Position numbers and translations under genes: made by a program. Below the pieces are notes generated by a model, which searched no databases, was not told the origin of the DNA, and worked only from the letters and a program-made list of their open reading frames with translations. DNA of 64,000 nucleotides from Stagonosporopsis chrysanthemi. Lineage: Eukaryota; Ascomycota; Dothideomycetes; Pleosporales; Didymellaceae. Each line of letters begins with the position of its first letter. The stretch's first letter is position 1. The stretch spans positions 62,001 to 126,000 of the forward strand of contig JAFISE010000054.1 of assembly GCA_022560025.1 (NCBI GenBank), in the 5' to 3' direction. Below are positions 44,892-56,047 of this stretch, in pieces.

Positions 44892-46539
44892 CTTGTCGAC
44901 TTGTTCCTTCGAAGGATGCAGAGAAAGGTGTTGTGTAGTCCCGGGTTTGTGGAGCGGCGGTGTAAATCGGGAATCAGGAAGATAAGCGTCGACTGAAGGC
45001 GTTAAAAGCAGCGCAGTTTGCAGAGCGATGATTGGTGCGCGGTAGACAAGGCTAGAACGCAGGGGTGGGGCAGCTAGAAGATGCGCCGCGAGTCAACGTG
45101 TTTGATGCACTTCACAATAACGCTCACAATAGCCCCCTTTCAATAGCAACGCGCAAGACGGCCACAATAGGATGTACTCTCAGCATTTGACACCGTCGGA
45201 TGAGGATGACCAGGGGCAACCATTTCTACTCTGAATGAGGCGATTCGACATGTGTAGAAGATCAGATGGTTCAGCCTGCCAGACGTGCCTCACGAGTACA
45301 GGGAATGTGGCAACACTGACATGCAGAAGTATGACCGCTCACAGCCGTTTGGTCTCGAGCTGGCTGACAAGCAGACCATGACTCTTGCAGCACCGCGGCT
45401 CAACACGGTGCATTGGCAGGCGCAACATGACTGCCAACTGAGCACTCTCGAGTTAAGAAGCAAAACTGCTACTTTTCACTAACATCAAGCCTTCTACTGT
45501 CCTCATATTTCCGACTACATCTTCGCGCCTATCACGTCAATCTCTCTCATGAGGTTCACACAGATTACAACCCACCGATATGCGTCATCTGCTCTATACG
45601 GTCTCCATCCTGGCCAGAGTCGTGTAGCCTTGGCAGACTTATAATCCCACCAGCCTGCTTGCGTCAATGATCACTGCAACGAAGCCCGTGTGCTGCATCA
45701 CGAGCTGCCGAAAGAGCCCAACGTACCAACGATAAGTTCGAGCTCACGCGTGGGTTTACCCTTCCAATTCACGCTTGCTAGAAATACAGTACGAGATTTA
45801 CAAGTACTCGAAAGAACACTGTGCACTGCAGGAGTGCGCTGTTCCTCTCCCTCGGATCTGCCGTCAAGCATCCTAAAACGGCCACCCAGCGTGCAACTGT
45901 CGCGGATCTTACTAAACTGCGCCTTGCAGCATGGAGTTCCACTGTGACCAGGGATATACGATAGGTTTCGTGAGTCCACAGGAATTCAAAAAGGATAGGC
46001 TCGATTGGACCGCGATGTTATTGCTGTGATGAACCAGGGCCGAAGCCGATATAAACAATTGAGACTCTAACCATGAGTCTACTTTGAGTATGGTTACAAA
46101 CCACACAGACAGAGAGCTGACCAAGTTCGTCACTATGGTTGTCGAAGAACACGCCACTGTGAAAGGTACACGGACTTTGTGTGACAATGCGTGCTCGTAT
46201 TATGTTAACACGACGATTCGCTGGCATCGCCAGCTCATATGTGAAGGTTCATTCAGGAACAATTGAGTACAGTACTGGTGGATCTGACAGTGGAGCGCCT
46301 CGATATTTCCATATGGTGGAGCGTGGCAGGCTTATGGTAAGATTTGTTGTGGAGCTGGCTTCCGCAAACCTAGTTGAGCTACTCAGGATGAGTTGAGGTT
46401 GTCTCTGTGACGTTCCCTGCTTGTTTCGGAGCTCGGTTGTTTTTAGTATACATTTGCTCTAGTCTCATAACGCGTGGTCTTAATTGACAGCGCGTTCGTT
46501 TGCTGCTTTCCTTTGCGTGTTATCTTTTGCAACCCAGTA
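44892..46539. other. Intergenic 1.6 kb
   Basis: No coding frame with a recognisable domain. The left part is the SERF promoter. The right part adjoins the 3' end of the methyltransferase-like gene. Confidence 0.45.
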
Positions 46540-47343
46540 TCAGTAGACATACGGAATAAACTTCTTGGTGCGAGCCTTGTGATCCCTCCACGCCTTACCG
46601 AATTCCTTGTCCATCATCGCCTCCTCTTCCCTAACTCTTCTTACCATGAAAGCGTAGATCGCGCAATTGAACCCGACTAACGGCACAAGATACGCATGCA
46701 CCTCATCTGTCACCTTCCTCTCATCTATCAACGGCGCCACACAGCTCACCAATCCTCGCTGCCGGAGGAGCAGCGAGTACGTCGCCAGAAGCACCATCAG
46801 CAATCCCGTGTACGACGGATGGCGCACGTAAGCGTAGAATCCGGAAGTAACGAGCTGATCTGGCTTGGCGATACGGTACGTGAAGTTTGTGCCGCGCTGG
46901 ACATAGGCTTGAAGGCGAATATAGGTCCCCAAGTACAGGAAGATGAGTGAGGCGATAGCAGTCGGACTCCATGTGAAGAGTTGCGGATCCAGATACTGTG
47001 GTGTCGGACAAACGCTCTGCAAAACTTCATCGCTCTTCAATAGGGTGCCGGAGAGTGATAAAGCTACTACGGTGTGGTGGACCGCGATAGCGAGTGTTGC
47101 TGTGCGGGCCAAGATCATGCCGATAGGCGATGCAATGAACCACATCAGCCATGTTTCGGTCTTGGTGGCAACGACTTTGCTGCTAGGTTGGCGGAAGGAG
47201 AGCTGAATGAGGTAGCCTGCGTGGAGAGTTACGAGGGCATAGAGGGCTGTCTGGATGTCCATCTGAGGCTCGAATTTCAGTTTTAGGAGTGAGAAGTTAC
47301 AATCTGCTGACTCGCGAAGTCGAACCTCAAAGCGTGACCTCAT
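46540..47343 (-). CDS. Isoprenylcysteine carboxyl methyltransferase-like membrane protein
   Basis: A single frame of 267 residues from the first ATG (47343), or 240 from the second (47262), which starts the hydrophobic part directly. Four or five hydrophobic helices precede the diagnostic C-terminal region: VTSGFYAYVRHPSYTGLLM, then EEAMMDKEFGKAWRDHKART and KKFIPYVY. The RHPxYxG and EExxMxxxFGxxWxxH pattern is the SAM- and lipid-binding core of the ICMT/PEMT family. ICMT (yeast Ste14) methylates the C-terminal prenylcysteine of CaaX proteins at the ER. It is a paralogue-type member; orthology to Ste14 is not established. No intron. Confidence 0.8.
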   Translation of the reverse strand: MRSRFEVRLRESADCNFSLLKLKFEPQMDIQTALYALVTLHAGYLIQLSFRQPSSKVVATKTETWLMWFIASPIGMILARTATLAIAVHHTVVALSLSGTLLKSDEVLQSVCPTPQYLDPQLFTWSPTAIASLIFLYLGTYIRLQAYVQRGTNFTYRIAKPDQLVTSGFYAYVRHPSYTGLLMVLLATYSLLLRQRGLVSCVAPLIDERKVTDEVHAYLVPLVGFNCAIYAFMVRRVREEEAMMDKEFGKAWRDHKARTKKFIPYVY

Positions 47344-48074
47344 TGGTTGACTTGCCCAAGAGGCCCCACACTAATAGAGACTCCAGTCTATCATTCACAC
47401 CTCCAGTCATCCGAGAAATCTCAATATCTACTCTGGTTCCCAATCAAGCCGATCTCGCATGTTGTGCGATACAAGCCTCTTTGTATTGACCGTTCTGCCA
47501 CCACGTGCCTTCATGACAGCCCGGACTCTAAAGTCATCTCTGTAGCAGCTGTCGATCCATATATAGCGCATTTTAGAAACTCGCGAAAAAAATGTCAGGT
47601 TGCTATGACTGACGACGTAGTGCTATAGGCTTGCTTAAGATTTGTATTCCGCGTTTTCATCTGAAGCTGGCCACCCGTCGTTGGACTGCGTTATTGAGAC
47701 TTGCATACTTCTATTACTCTGAGGGTCTAATGTTGATTAGTTATGCTTTGGTACTACCTACGCTGATGTTGCGATTCCAGCGTAGAGTAAACCAGCGAGT
47801 TTACATTGTCTGCAAGATCTTGTGAGTGAGCTTTCCCATGTGCAATCAATGACGACGCCCGCTTATAAGCGTATCAGCGAATTGAAACGCTACATACCTG
47901 ACCAACATCCTAGTGGAGTCCCAATCGGGCATCATAACTTGACATGAGCAGCACACGTACACGTAAACGTCTATGAAACATTCGAGATTTATAGCACTTT
48001 CCAGAATTTGCACATACAGTCTCAGATTCCTGTTGCTTTTGACTTTTGAGTCTTTCCCAGGACTCGTGCAACAA
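47344..48074. other. Intergenic
   Basis: The divergent spacer between the methyltransferase-like gene and the short membrane protein. No recognisable feature. Confidence 0.45.
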
Positions 48075-48278
48075 ATGTCCAAATCAAGTGCCACTACGGA
48101 CATAGCTCTCCAGATATGCGTCGGTATCCTTGGTGTCATTGCTGTCCTAGCCACCATCGCCGGTATCAGCCACGATACGTCACTTGGGTCATACGTATTC
48201 CGAAGGCTGCGTGGGTACTTGGTTCGAGGTGAACAATATCTAGCAAATCAGTTTTGGTATGGCCTTACTGACTTGTAA
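48075..48278 (+). CDS. Short single-span membrane protein (family also at 55.7 kb)
   Basis: A 67-residue frame starting MSKSSATTD has one hydrophobic span (IALQICVGILGVIAVLATIAG), followed by HDTSLGSYVFRRLRGY. The frame is open upstream to 47973 with another ATG, but the shorter start puts the span near the N-terminus. It resembles the minus-strand frame at 55706-56047: LQ-C-GI-G before the span, and D-LG-FR after it. I infer a small family of unknown function; topology with the basic end inside is likely. No intron or enzyme motif. Confidence 0.5.
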   Translation: MSKSSATTDIALQICVGILGVIAVLATIAGISHDTSLGSYVFRRLRGYLVRGEQYLANQFWYGLTDL

Positions 48279-48521
48279 TAGTCCGTGATGAGGAGGCCTA
48301 GATTCCTTGATTGCATTCCTTGCTAGCAGGTGTTAGGCCAATACTGCTTGTGAAATCCCATGATATGCCTAAAGCATGATCTCGAATGTAGTGAGCGCAT
48401 CTGGGCGTTGCGAATCTGATTAATGGTAGATGATTCATTCGCTTGTATATTACAATAACTATACACCGGCATAGTATCGCCAAGCAGCCTCCGAAATTGA
48501 CCAGCAGACACTTAACTTAGG

Positions 48522-49784
48522 CTATGCTTCTGTATGCTTCTGCTTCCTCACCTTCTCTTCCTCATCGTACCAGCCTAGCAGATGTGCGACGTACTCGCCA
48601 GCCAGACCGAGACTGATAGCTCCTCCAGTGAAGAAGGCGCCGTTGACGAACCACCACCAGCAGTTCTTGACCTCCTTGAGCTTGACGCGGCGGATCATAG
48701 TGCCGAGCGTCAGCGCAGCACCTCCACAGGAGCCGATGTAGAACAGAGGACCGAAGCCGGCAGCATATCCAGAGGCTGCAAGTAGTCCAATCTGCACGAC
48801 GGCGAGGCCTGACAAAACTATCTTGGTTTCCTTCTCATGCTTCAACGCAATGCTCTTGATGCCAGCCTTGACATCGTCCTTGATATCCATGTGTGCATAG
48901 ATCATGTCGTACAGCACTGTCCAAGCAACGTTGCTAGCGTACAGACAGGCGGCTGCAGTGAGTGCTGCCTGATTGGCGATTAGATCGATACCCAGCGCAG
49001 GGAAGCCCATCATAGCGCCCCAAGAGAAGGTGAGGCCAAGGACGAACTGCGGATAATACGTGACACGCTTTGCCAACGGGTAGAGAGTGACGAGGACGAG
49101 AGATGGCGTTGCGTACCAAAAGCACTCCCAAGGCAAAGAGAGCAGAACGCCTAGACCAGTAAACAGCTGACCACCTAAAAAGACGATGGCCTGCTGGGGA
49201 GTCACTGCTCGTCTTGCCAGAGGGCGAAGTCGTGTGCGTTCGACGTGAGGATCGAGATCGCGATCCCAGAGATCATTGATAGTACAGCCAGCCCCTCTCA
49301 TAACAAGGGCGCCTGTGAGAAAGAGTGCTGTTGTCCCAAGGACAGCTGATGGTGCAGCAACAGGTACAGCCATTGCGCCGGCTAATAACGTACTGAAGAG
49401 ACATGGGAAAAACAGGTAGTAGGTACCGGCAGGTGCTTGTAATCGCATCAGTTCAGCATACGGAACAGCTTTTGCGGGCAGATAGGAAATTAGGCCAGTC
49501 GTCGGTGGCTTGTAAGCTGGCAAAACCTTGGCTGGTGGTTCTGGTGTCGTTGTTGCTATAGTCGAGGCACGTATAAGGAAAGGCGTGAGCCTTCTCGTTG
49601 AAGACCGACATGTTTGCAAGGGCTTGGTGATGATGAGTTGAGTAGATCTTGCTTGATATCTCAGCGGCGGCAGCGATGCTGACGACAGAGTCCGCCGTAA
49701 TAACGTCTGCATCGGGTAGGCCAGGCTGATAGTACATGGAACTCGTGCGACGTGACGCCCAGCCCGAAGAAGAGTAAGTGCCAT
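48522..49784 (-). CDS. coq2: 4-hydroxybenzoate polyprenyltransferase (Coq2)
   Basis: Coq2 attaches the polyprenyl tail to 4-hydroxybenzoate in ubiquinone synthesis, in the mitochondrial inner membrane. The intronless frame gives 420 residues from the ATG at 49784; the frame is open further upstream but has no earlier ATG. The N-terminus (MALTLLRAGRHVARVPC and LLRRTLSSASLPP) is a clear mitochondrial presequence. The two prenyl-diphosphate/Mg-binding motifs are intact: GCTINDLWDRDLDPHVERT and YDMIYAHMDIKDDVKAG. About eight hydrophobic helices follow UbiA-family spacing. The divergent JmjC gene begins 487 bases away. Confidence 0.96.
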   Translation of the reverse strand: MALTLLRAGRHVARVPCTISLAYPMQTLLRRTLSSASLPPLRYQARSTQLIITKPLQTCRSSTRRLTPFLIRASTIATTTPEPPAKVLPAYKPPTTGLISYLPAKAVPYAELMRLQAPAGTYYLFFPCLFSTLLAGAMAVPVAAPSAVLGTTALFLTGALVMRGAGCTINDLWDRDLDPHVERTRLRPLARRAVTPQQAIVFLGGQLFTGLGVLLSLPWECFWYATPSLVLVTLYPLAKRVTYYPQFVLGLTFSWGAMMGFPALGIDLIANQAALTAAACLYASNVAWTVLYDMIYAHMDIKDDVKAGIKSIALKHEKETKIVLSGLAVVQIGLLAASGYAAGFGPLFYIGSCGGAALTLGTMIRRVKLKEVKNCWWWFVNGAFFTGGAISLGLAGEYVAHLLGWYDEEEKVRKQKHTEA

Positions 49785-50270
49785 GGCTGTTGAGCTAGAT
49801 TTCGAGTCAGACCTTGTTGCAGGATACAAGGCAGGACTCCGCGTGCCGAACGAGTGTCGATGAAAGAGGGTCTCAGAGGCGGCAAACAGGCTCTCGATCG
49901 TCACAGAAGCTTCAATTGCACATGATGTACACTCGTTACGGTGGAAGCTGCCTAAGCCTATCGAGATTCACGTCGATGATGAGGTGAGTGAGGGCAAGGG
50001 TCATGGTGAGCCAAAGAAAGTAGTGGACTAGCGCCAGGTCTGTGCACACCCCCGAGCCGAGCTCAGAGCTTCAGAGCTCCAGGTCGCGTCCATGACACTG
50101 CGCAAGCAACCTTCCCCGCCAGTCACTCGCCCTACGGTGTGCCCTCGCGCTGCCTTTCCGCCTCCTTGCGCTAGAGGACACCTGTTTGCAGCCTGCCTGG
50201 CGCCTCAGTCGGCTGTTCCTCGCAGCGCTGCCCGTATGCGCGACCCGAAGACGCCTGGCACCTGAGTAAG
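49785..50270. promoter_or_regulatory. Bidirectional promoter, COQ2 / JmjC gene
   Basis: A 486-base gap between divergent starts. The only open frames continue the COQ2 frame upstream without an ATG. No specific site is claimed. Confidence 0.45.
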
Positions 50271-53200
50271 ATGCCTGCTGCACGCCCGAGGGCCTCGTTC
50301 GAGCCCATACCTCCGGACTTTGATGTGCGCACTTTTGTCGAGACCGCCGAAAAGTTCCAATATGTTGATCGCATATCATATGAAATGATCGCCAGCAACG
50401 GCATGGAGCAGTTTGAGAAGCTTGTCCTGCTGCATGTCATTATTGGAGGCAAACCTTTGGTTATCGATGGTTTTGAGGAGGTCTTGGACCCGTGGACTTT
50501 TACACCCTCGTGGCTACGCGACAACCATGGCGAGAAAGGCATGCGTGTCTTTACACCCTAAAGCACCCTGATTAAGTCCACAGCTAACCTTGTCGCAGTT
50601 GAGACTGCGCGCAATCTCACTTCCAAAGAGAACATTCCTCTCACCATAAAGCACTACCTGAAGCATCTGAGTAAGCTTACCGACCAGTTCTTCGATGACC
50701 CGACCCGCTATCGAGACAAGACGCGCCAACGCATCTACCTGAAGGACATCGACTGCCCGCAAGTGTGGCAGGACAAGCTCAAGGACCACATCCCGACTAG
50801 TCTTTATTATCTCAATGACAACACTGGCGAGGTCGATGGAGCTGGTGCGCTGGAGGATCTCACCGGGCGCAAAGGCCGCGGCATTGGGCGTGCTGGTGAT
50901 CTCATGAGCAGTCTGCCACCAGAAATGCGCGCTGAGAATCTTATGTGTTACATTGGACATGAGGGCACATATACACCATCGCATCGCGAGATGTGCGCTT
51001 CCCTCGGACAGAACATTATGGTGGACGCGTCCAAGCACATTAGTGAAGATGGCAAACCTGAACACCCTGGATCATCCCTCTGGTTCATGACAGAGACAAA
51101 GGACCGCCACCTAGTCTCTGAGTACTGGCTTTCCGTACTTGGCCACGACATTGAGGTGGAGAATCACTTTGCGCAGCTCATCGCGTGGAAGAAGGCACCC
51201 TTCAAGACATACGTCGTGGAGCAGCGCCCCGGTGACTTCATTCTGATTCCGCCACTAGCTCCTCACCAGGTCTGGAATCGCGGCACGCGCACCATGAAAA
51301 TAGCATGGAACAGGACGACTGTCGAAACGCTCGAGCTTGCTCTAAACGAAGCCCTGCCTAATTCCAGGGTCGTGTGCCGTGACGAGCAGTACAAGAACAA
51401 AGCGATTGTCTACTATACACTACAGAAGTATTCTCAGCTTATCAAGACTGCTCGAGCTCTAGTCGAAGCTGGTGGCGAACAAGCTGAGGCTGTTCAGCAT
51501 TCGCTTAAAGTTCGACAAGTACAACGAGATTTCAAGCGGCTTTTCGACTTGTACAAATCGATAATGCTCTCTGAAATGTTCGACCCGAGTTCGAGGGAGC
51601 AATGCGAGTTTTTACCTTTCGACAGCAATGTCACCTGTGCTTATTGCAGGTGTAATATTTTCAACCGATTCCTCAGTTGTAACACATGCAAGAATCTATT
51701 CAGCTCGGAGATGGATGAGCCCTATGATGTTTGTATGGACTGTTATTGCATGGGCCGCAGTTGTGGTTGCCAATCCGGCTACCAGTGGACGGAGCAGTGG
51801 AAGTGGAAAGATTTGGTCCACAAGTATGAAGAGTGGCGTGCCCAGATCATTGACATTGACGGTCAGATGACCGAGAAGACGCCTCTCCCACTCCAGGAAG
51901 AGCGCAGATATCTGGGCAAGAAGACTTTGGCCCAGGTGTGCCAGGAGCAATTGAAGATTCGACCATTTGTGGATATAAAAGCTCCACAAGTCGAAGATAA
52001 TTCAGAGGACGAAGAGATTGAGGTCGACGCTTATGGTATCGCGAAGAAGGTAAAGAACAAGAAGTCCAAGCAGTGGTTGAAGAAACACAAGTCCTGTCAC
52101 ACTTGCTTGCATCGGCACCCCAACTGGAAAGTGGCCTTCTGCTCGAACTGCGATCTGGGTTTTTGCTACGGGACTTTGTTCCGAGCGCACGATATGATGC
52201 CCCTGAGCGTTATGGAACAATACAGCTGGAAATGCCCTCATTGCATGAGGGTCTGTAACACGGGTCACTGTCGACGCGACCCACGCCAACATCCCTACGA
52301 CCCCAAAGGCACTCTTCTCGGACACGACACAAAGAAGGTAGCCGATCCTCGCTCGGTAGAATGTCTTGTCGACTTCAGTGTATCCAATCTTAACTGGATG
52401 CGTGAGGAAGAAGGTACGGGGCAGAGTGCAATGCAGCGACGAATGCTGCAAGCCGAGCGAGATCGCATGGCTGATCCGTCGCTGGACCCTCGATACATGG
52501 ACGAAGATCCTGCTTACTCGAGGAACGGTATCACCTACTCACCAGTTCAAGACAACGACGGCTTTGTGGATATCGATACAATACGAACTGGCGATGCGAA
52601 TGGCTACGAACCTGATCGCGACCCAAATGGCGACATTCCGCGCCTGGGACAGAAGCGAGGGCTTGAGGATGAGGACAACAGTGGCCGCAAGAGAAAGAAG
52701 GTCAAGAAGCAAAAGAAGAAGAAAGATGAAGATCAGCTGTTGGAGCCTAAGAACGTGTCTGGCAAGCAGTATCAGAAGGAGATGCAGCGCAGGCTGTTAG
52801 ACGAGGCCAAGCGGGAGGGCAGGTTCATTCTTGTTGCTGCCAAGATGAAGAACAAGTCGAGAATTGTGAAGCTCTACCTTGACCCTCAGATCCTTGAGAA
52901 CATCAGTAATCGACCCGCACCTGAGCGTTCGCAGGTTGTGGCTCGACATCAAACTCCAGAATCTGAAGAGGAAGGTGGTGATGTGGGATACATCTTGCAG
53001 TCGGACATTGTGCCAAAAGCGACGTCCGCGAGGACCATTGACCAGAAAGAGAAGGCGACGAAGGTATTTCGATACCGGGTTGAGCCCGACGATGCGTATT
53101 CAACAAGAAAGCGAAACTCGGACACTGGCGCACCTGCCAAACCTCCTGGCCGACCTCGCGGGTCGAGGCGGTTCGAAGAAGTAACTCTAGAGTCTGACGA

Positions 53201-54176
53201 AGAGCTTCACGATGGTGACGGAGACGGCGTAGATGGCGCAGGTGGCGCGTATCCTGGACGCATTCGCGGACGTGCATCGAACTGGCTTGCACGCAAGAAC
53301 CAAGATGACGATGAGGATATGCCGACTGAGCTCCCATCCGACTTCAGAGATGGCGATGTCCGTCCGCGCGACCGCGAACGCGATCGCGAACGAGCTCGCG
53401 AAAGGGCTGAGAAGAGGAAGTCGATGCCAGCAAACCCTCCGCCAGGAAATAGACCTAGGGGTCGACCACCGAAAGCTCATCGGAAAAGTATTGCCGATAT
53501 GGATCCTGGGCCTGGGAACAATATGGAAGGCGACGCAGTGCATTATGAGGGCGATCAACAATCTAGCGAGGCAATAGTACTTGCTCAGCAAGCTGCCGCC
53601 GCAGTTCTTGAGGCGCAACGACATGAAGAAGAGGCTCAACAGAATGTGGCTAAGGAAGAAGAGCGGGCAGCGGCTGCAGGACGCGAAGCTCGGGAGAATT
53701 TGCGCGCTAAGATGGTGCTTTTCAACTCTGACGACGAGGAGCCTGTTGAGGATTTCTTCAACGGACTCGCTGCTGAAGACCCACTCTTGGGCGAGTCAGA
53801 CTTTGCTGTCTTGCCTGAGCCCATTCGAAATGGACCCCCGCAAGCCACCAATTCGCTGTTTGATCGCCCAGAGATGAATGGAAAGAAGATTAAGGTCGTC
53901 TCGTCCGCGTCGAAGCGCAACGGCGAGACTTTAACCACGATTAGCACAACTACTGTCACGGTGCCTGTATCGACTTTCACGAGTGTCAATAAAAGGGCGC
54001 AGGCTGTCGACTTGTCGGACTCAGACAGTGATGACGAGATCCCAGCGAGTGCTCCGCCACCAAAACGGTCTGTAGGACGACCACGCTTAGTGCCAACAAG
54101 AGGTGGCGCCATCAGGCCTTCAAGGGGCGGTGGTACACCGAAACGTGGCAGAGGTCGCCCTAGGAAGGAGACGTAG
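50271..54176 (+). CDS. Large JmjC-domain protein with Cys-rich zinc fingers and AT-hooks
   Basis: Exons 50271-50544 and 50599-54176 join (54-base intron GTGTCT..TCGCAG) to 1,283 residues. The JmjC fold covers about residues 150-340; the iron ligands are His220 and Glu222 (TPSHREM) and His314 (APHQVWNRG), so it may be an active 2-oxoglutarate oxygenase such as a histone demethylase. A first cysteine cluster follows (CAYCRCNIF, CNTC, CMDCYCMGRSCGC). A second (CHTCLHR, CSNCDLGFC, CPHCMRVCNTGHC) resembles the 4CXXC_R1 zinc finger of CDCA7-like proteins. The C-terminal half is charged and disordered, with AT-hook cores (RGRPPKAH and, at the end, KRGRGRPRK). It should be a nuclear chromatin protein; substrate unknown. 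The intron donor is inferred from phase and homology. Confidence 0.85.
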
Positions 54177-54541
54177 CAATTGATCCGGCCTAAGCACTGG
54201 CTTTGGTCTGCTGAAGCTGTTGAAGGCACATTTTTCATTTCTTATCTTCCATTGCTTCTCAGCGAGGCGCCAAGGTTGTCCACATAGCATCTTAGTGTCA
54301 GTAAGCTTCGGTGATTAGGCCATTTCGACAATGAGGATACGGTTCATAAGCAGTACAATACTACAACTACTTACTCAAACTGTACCCTGTTCTCCACCGC
54401 AGTTCCTCAAGGTCTACAAGACATAGTCAGGTACTTGCGATGCACTCCAACAAGACCACGTGACATCGCGCCAACGCGTTACGATGCGCCGCCCATCTCC
54501 ATCGTACCAACATCGAACTCAAAGCCGCCACCACTTCCGCC
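54177..54541. other. Spacer between two plus-strand genes
   Basis: 365 bases containing the 3' end of the JmjC transcript and the promoter of the next gene. Nothing recognised. Confidence 0.55.
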
Positions 54542-55498
54542 ATGGCGGTTCTCAAAATCGATAAAATAACACTTGACACATTCAAGGCAACATTGGCCCG
54601 CTATCCAGATATCGCGCCCTCTGCACTGGCCGAGCTCGACGCGCTACGCTACGAGACGGCGCCCGTGAAATTAGCAAGCATGAAAGGAGAAAAATACCTG
54701 CTCAAACCAGACGTTGAAAAACTGGTGGAGTGGAAACTGTGAGTTCATCCCCTTGGTCCTTTGCCCTCAAAATGCAGGAGAATTTCCAATGATGAAGACA
54801 TATATCTAACTCACACCAGCAAACACGGCACCTTCCGCCCCGCCCTGATGAACCTTGTCAAATCCAACCCCGCAGACCTGATTAAATCCACCAGTGCATC
54901 CGCATTTGCCTCTTTCGACGTCGACAAAGACGCACTGAAAGCCCTCAAGCTCCTCACCGCACTCCGCGGCATCGGTCCCGCCACAGCATCGCTGCTGTTA
55001 AGCGTGTGCCAACCAGATGAAGTCCCCTTCTTCTCGGACGAATTGTTCCGCTGGTCGCATTGGGATGGTGCTGGGCCGGTGAGCAAGGGACCGAAGGCGG
55101 GGCAGGGTTGGGACAGGAAGATCAACTACAGTGTTAAGGAGTATGGGGGTATTCTTGAGAGGATGGGCAGGCTGAGGACGAGGTTGGGTGTTGGGGCTAC
55201 GGAGGCAGAGAAGGTAGCGTATGTGCTTGGGAAAGAGGGGGCAGATATTGGTGGGGCGGATGTAGGGAAGTTGGGAGAGCAGGAGGTGGGCGAGGAGGGC
55301 GGTGAGAAGATGGATGAGGCTGATGAATTGGCGCAGCGTACAGAGGGGATTGTGAAAGCGATCAGAGATGCGGAAGCGGAGAATAAGGAAGGTGGCTCAG
55401 CGCAAGATGATTCGCAAAAGAAGGGCAAGAAGAGGAAAGCGCAAGAGCAGAGGGTATCCGTGGAGGGGACACGGCGGAGCTCAAGGAGGAAGGTTTGA
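54542..55498 (+). CDS. Conserved fungal protein with helix-hairpin-helix-like core
   Basis: Exons 54542-54738 and 54820-55498 join in phase to 291 residues. The core LLTALRGIGPATASLLLS is a helix-hairpin-helix pattern like that of HhH-GPD DNA glycosylases. It is followed by the conserved VPFFSDELFRWSHWD and a tyrosine-rich helix (NYSVKEYGGILERMGRL). The glycosylase Lys/Asp catalytic pair is not obvious. The C-terminal ~80 residues are charged (KKGKKRKAQEQ, then RRSSRRK) and look like a nuclear localisation region. I recognise this as a widespread family without an assigned role; DNA binding is inferred. Confidence 0.8.
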
Positions 55499-55705
55499 AC
55501 AAGAAGGTGAACGCATGGCTTGGATCATCATAAATTTGATATGTTAGTCAGGCTGCACCTGTTTGGAGCAGCCTTATCTCTAGAATTGACCTTTTATAAT
55601 TCGTCATCCGTCGGACGCACCTACCCCAAGCTTTAAATCTCCGCGTGTACCGAGACAACTCGATATACGCCTCTCCACTCCAGACAGCACCAATCTTCGT
55701 TATGG

Positions 55706-56047
55706 TCACACTCGACCAAGTTCAAGATCCACACTACCTTGGCTAGAGTTCACTCTCGAAGCCGAGACCTCAGACGCTGCTTTGCGGTCAGTCAGCATGT
55801 CATGAAACACCAATAGCGTGGAAGACTTACGAGGTTGGGTCTCATCATGCTCTGGCAGTGATCGACAACGGAACAATATACCACCAAGCGAATCCCGGTA
55901 GTGTATGCTTGCGAGGGCGATCAAAGTATCGAGGGCGCCAAAGATCCCGAAGCAGACTTGTAGGATGAACTCGTTTGATTGGTTGGACTCGGGAGTGGGG
56001 AAAGGGTAGGTGATAGTGTTGCCTTGAGCGGCCGTGAGGATCTTCAC
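55706..56047 (-). CDS. Short membrane-protein relative, start unclear
   Basis: A minus-strand frame with one hydrophobic span (FILQVCFGIFGALDTLIALAS) followed by HYRDSLGGILFRCRSL, like the product at 48075-48278. No ATG exists in frame before the span; the frame opens after a TGA and the first usable codon is GTG, so either an upstream exon is missing from my model or the gene has lost its start. A possible intron lies near 55793-55829 (GTAAGT..GCAAAG/CAG), with an acidic Ser-rich tail after it. Function unknown. Confidence 0.4.
   Translation of the reverse strand: MKILTAAQGNTITYPFPTPESNQSNEFILQVCFGIFGALDTLIALASIHYRDSLGGILFRCRSLPEHDETQPRKSSTLLVFHDMLTDRKAASEVSASRVNSSQGSVDLELGRV

Noticed and set aside
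49785..49904. Upstream extension of the COQ2 frame by 40 codons
   Set aside because: The codon at 49904 is GTG and there is no ATG before 49784, where a good mitochondrial presequence begins.
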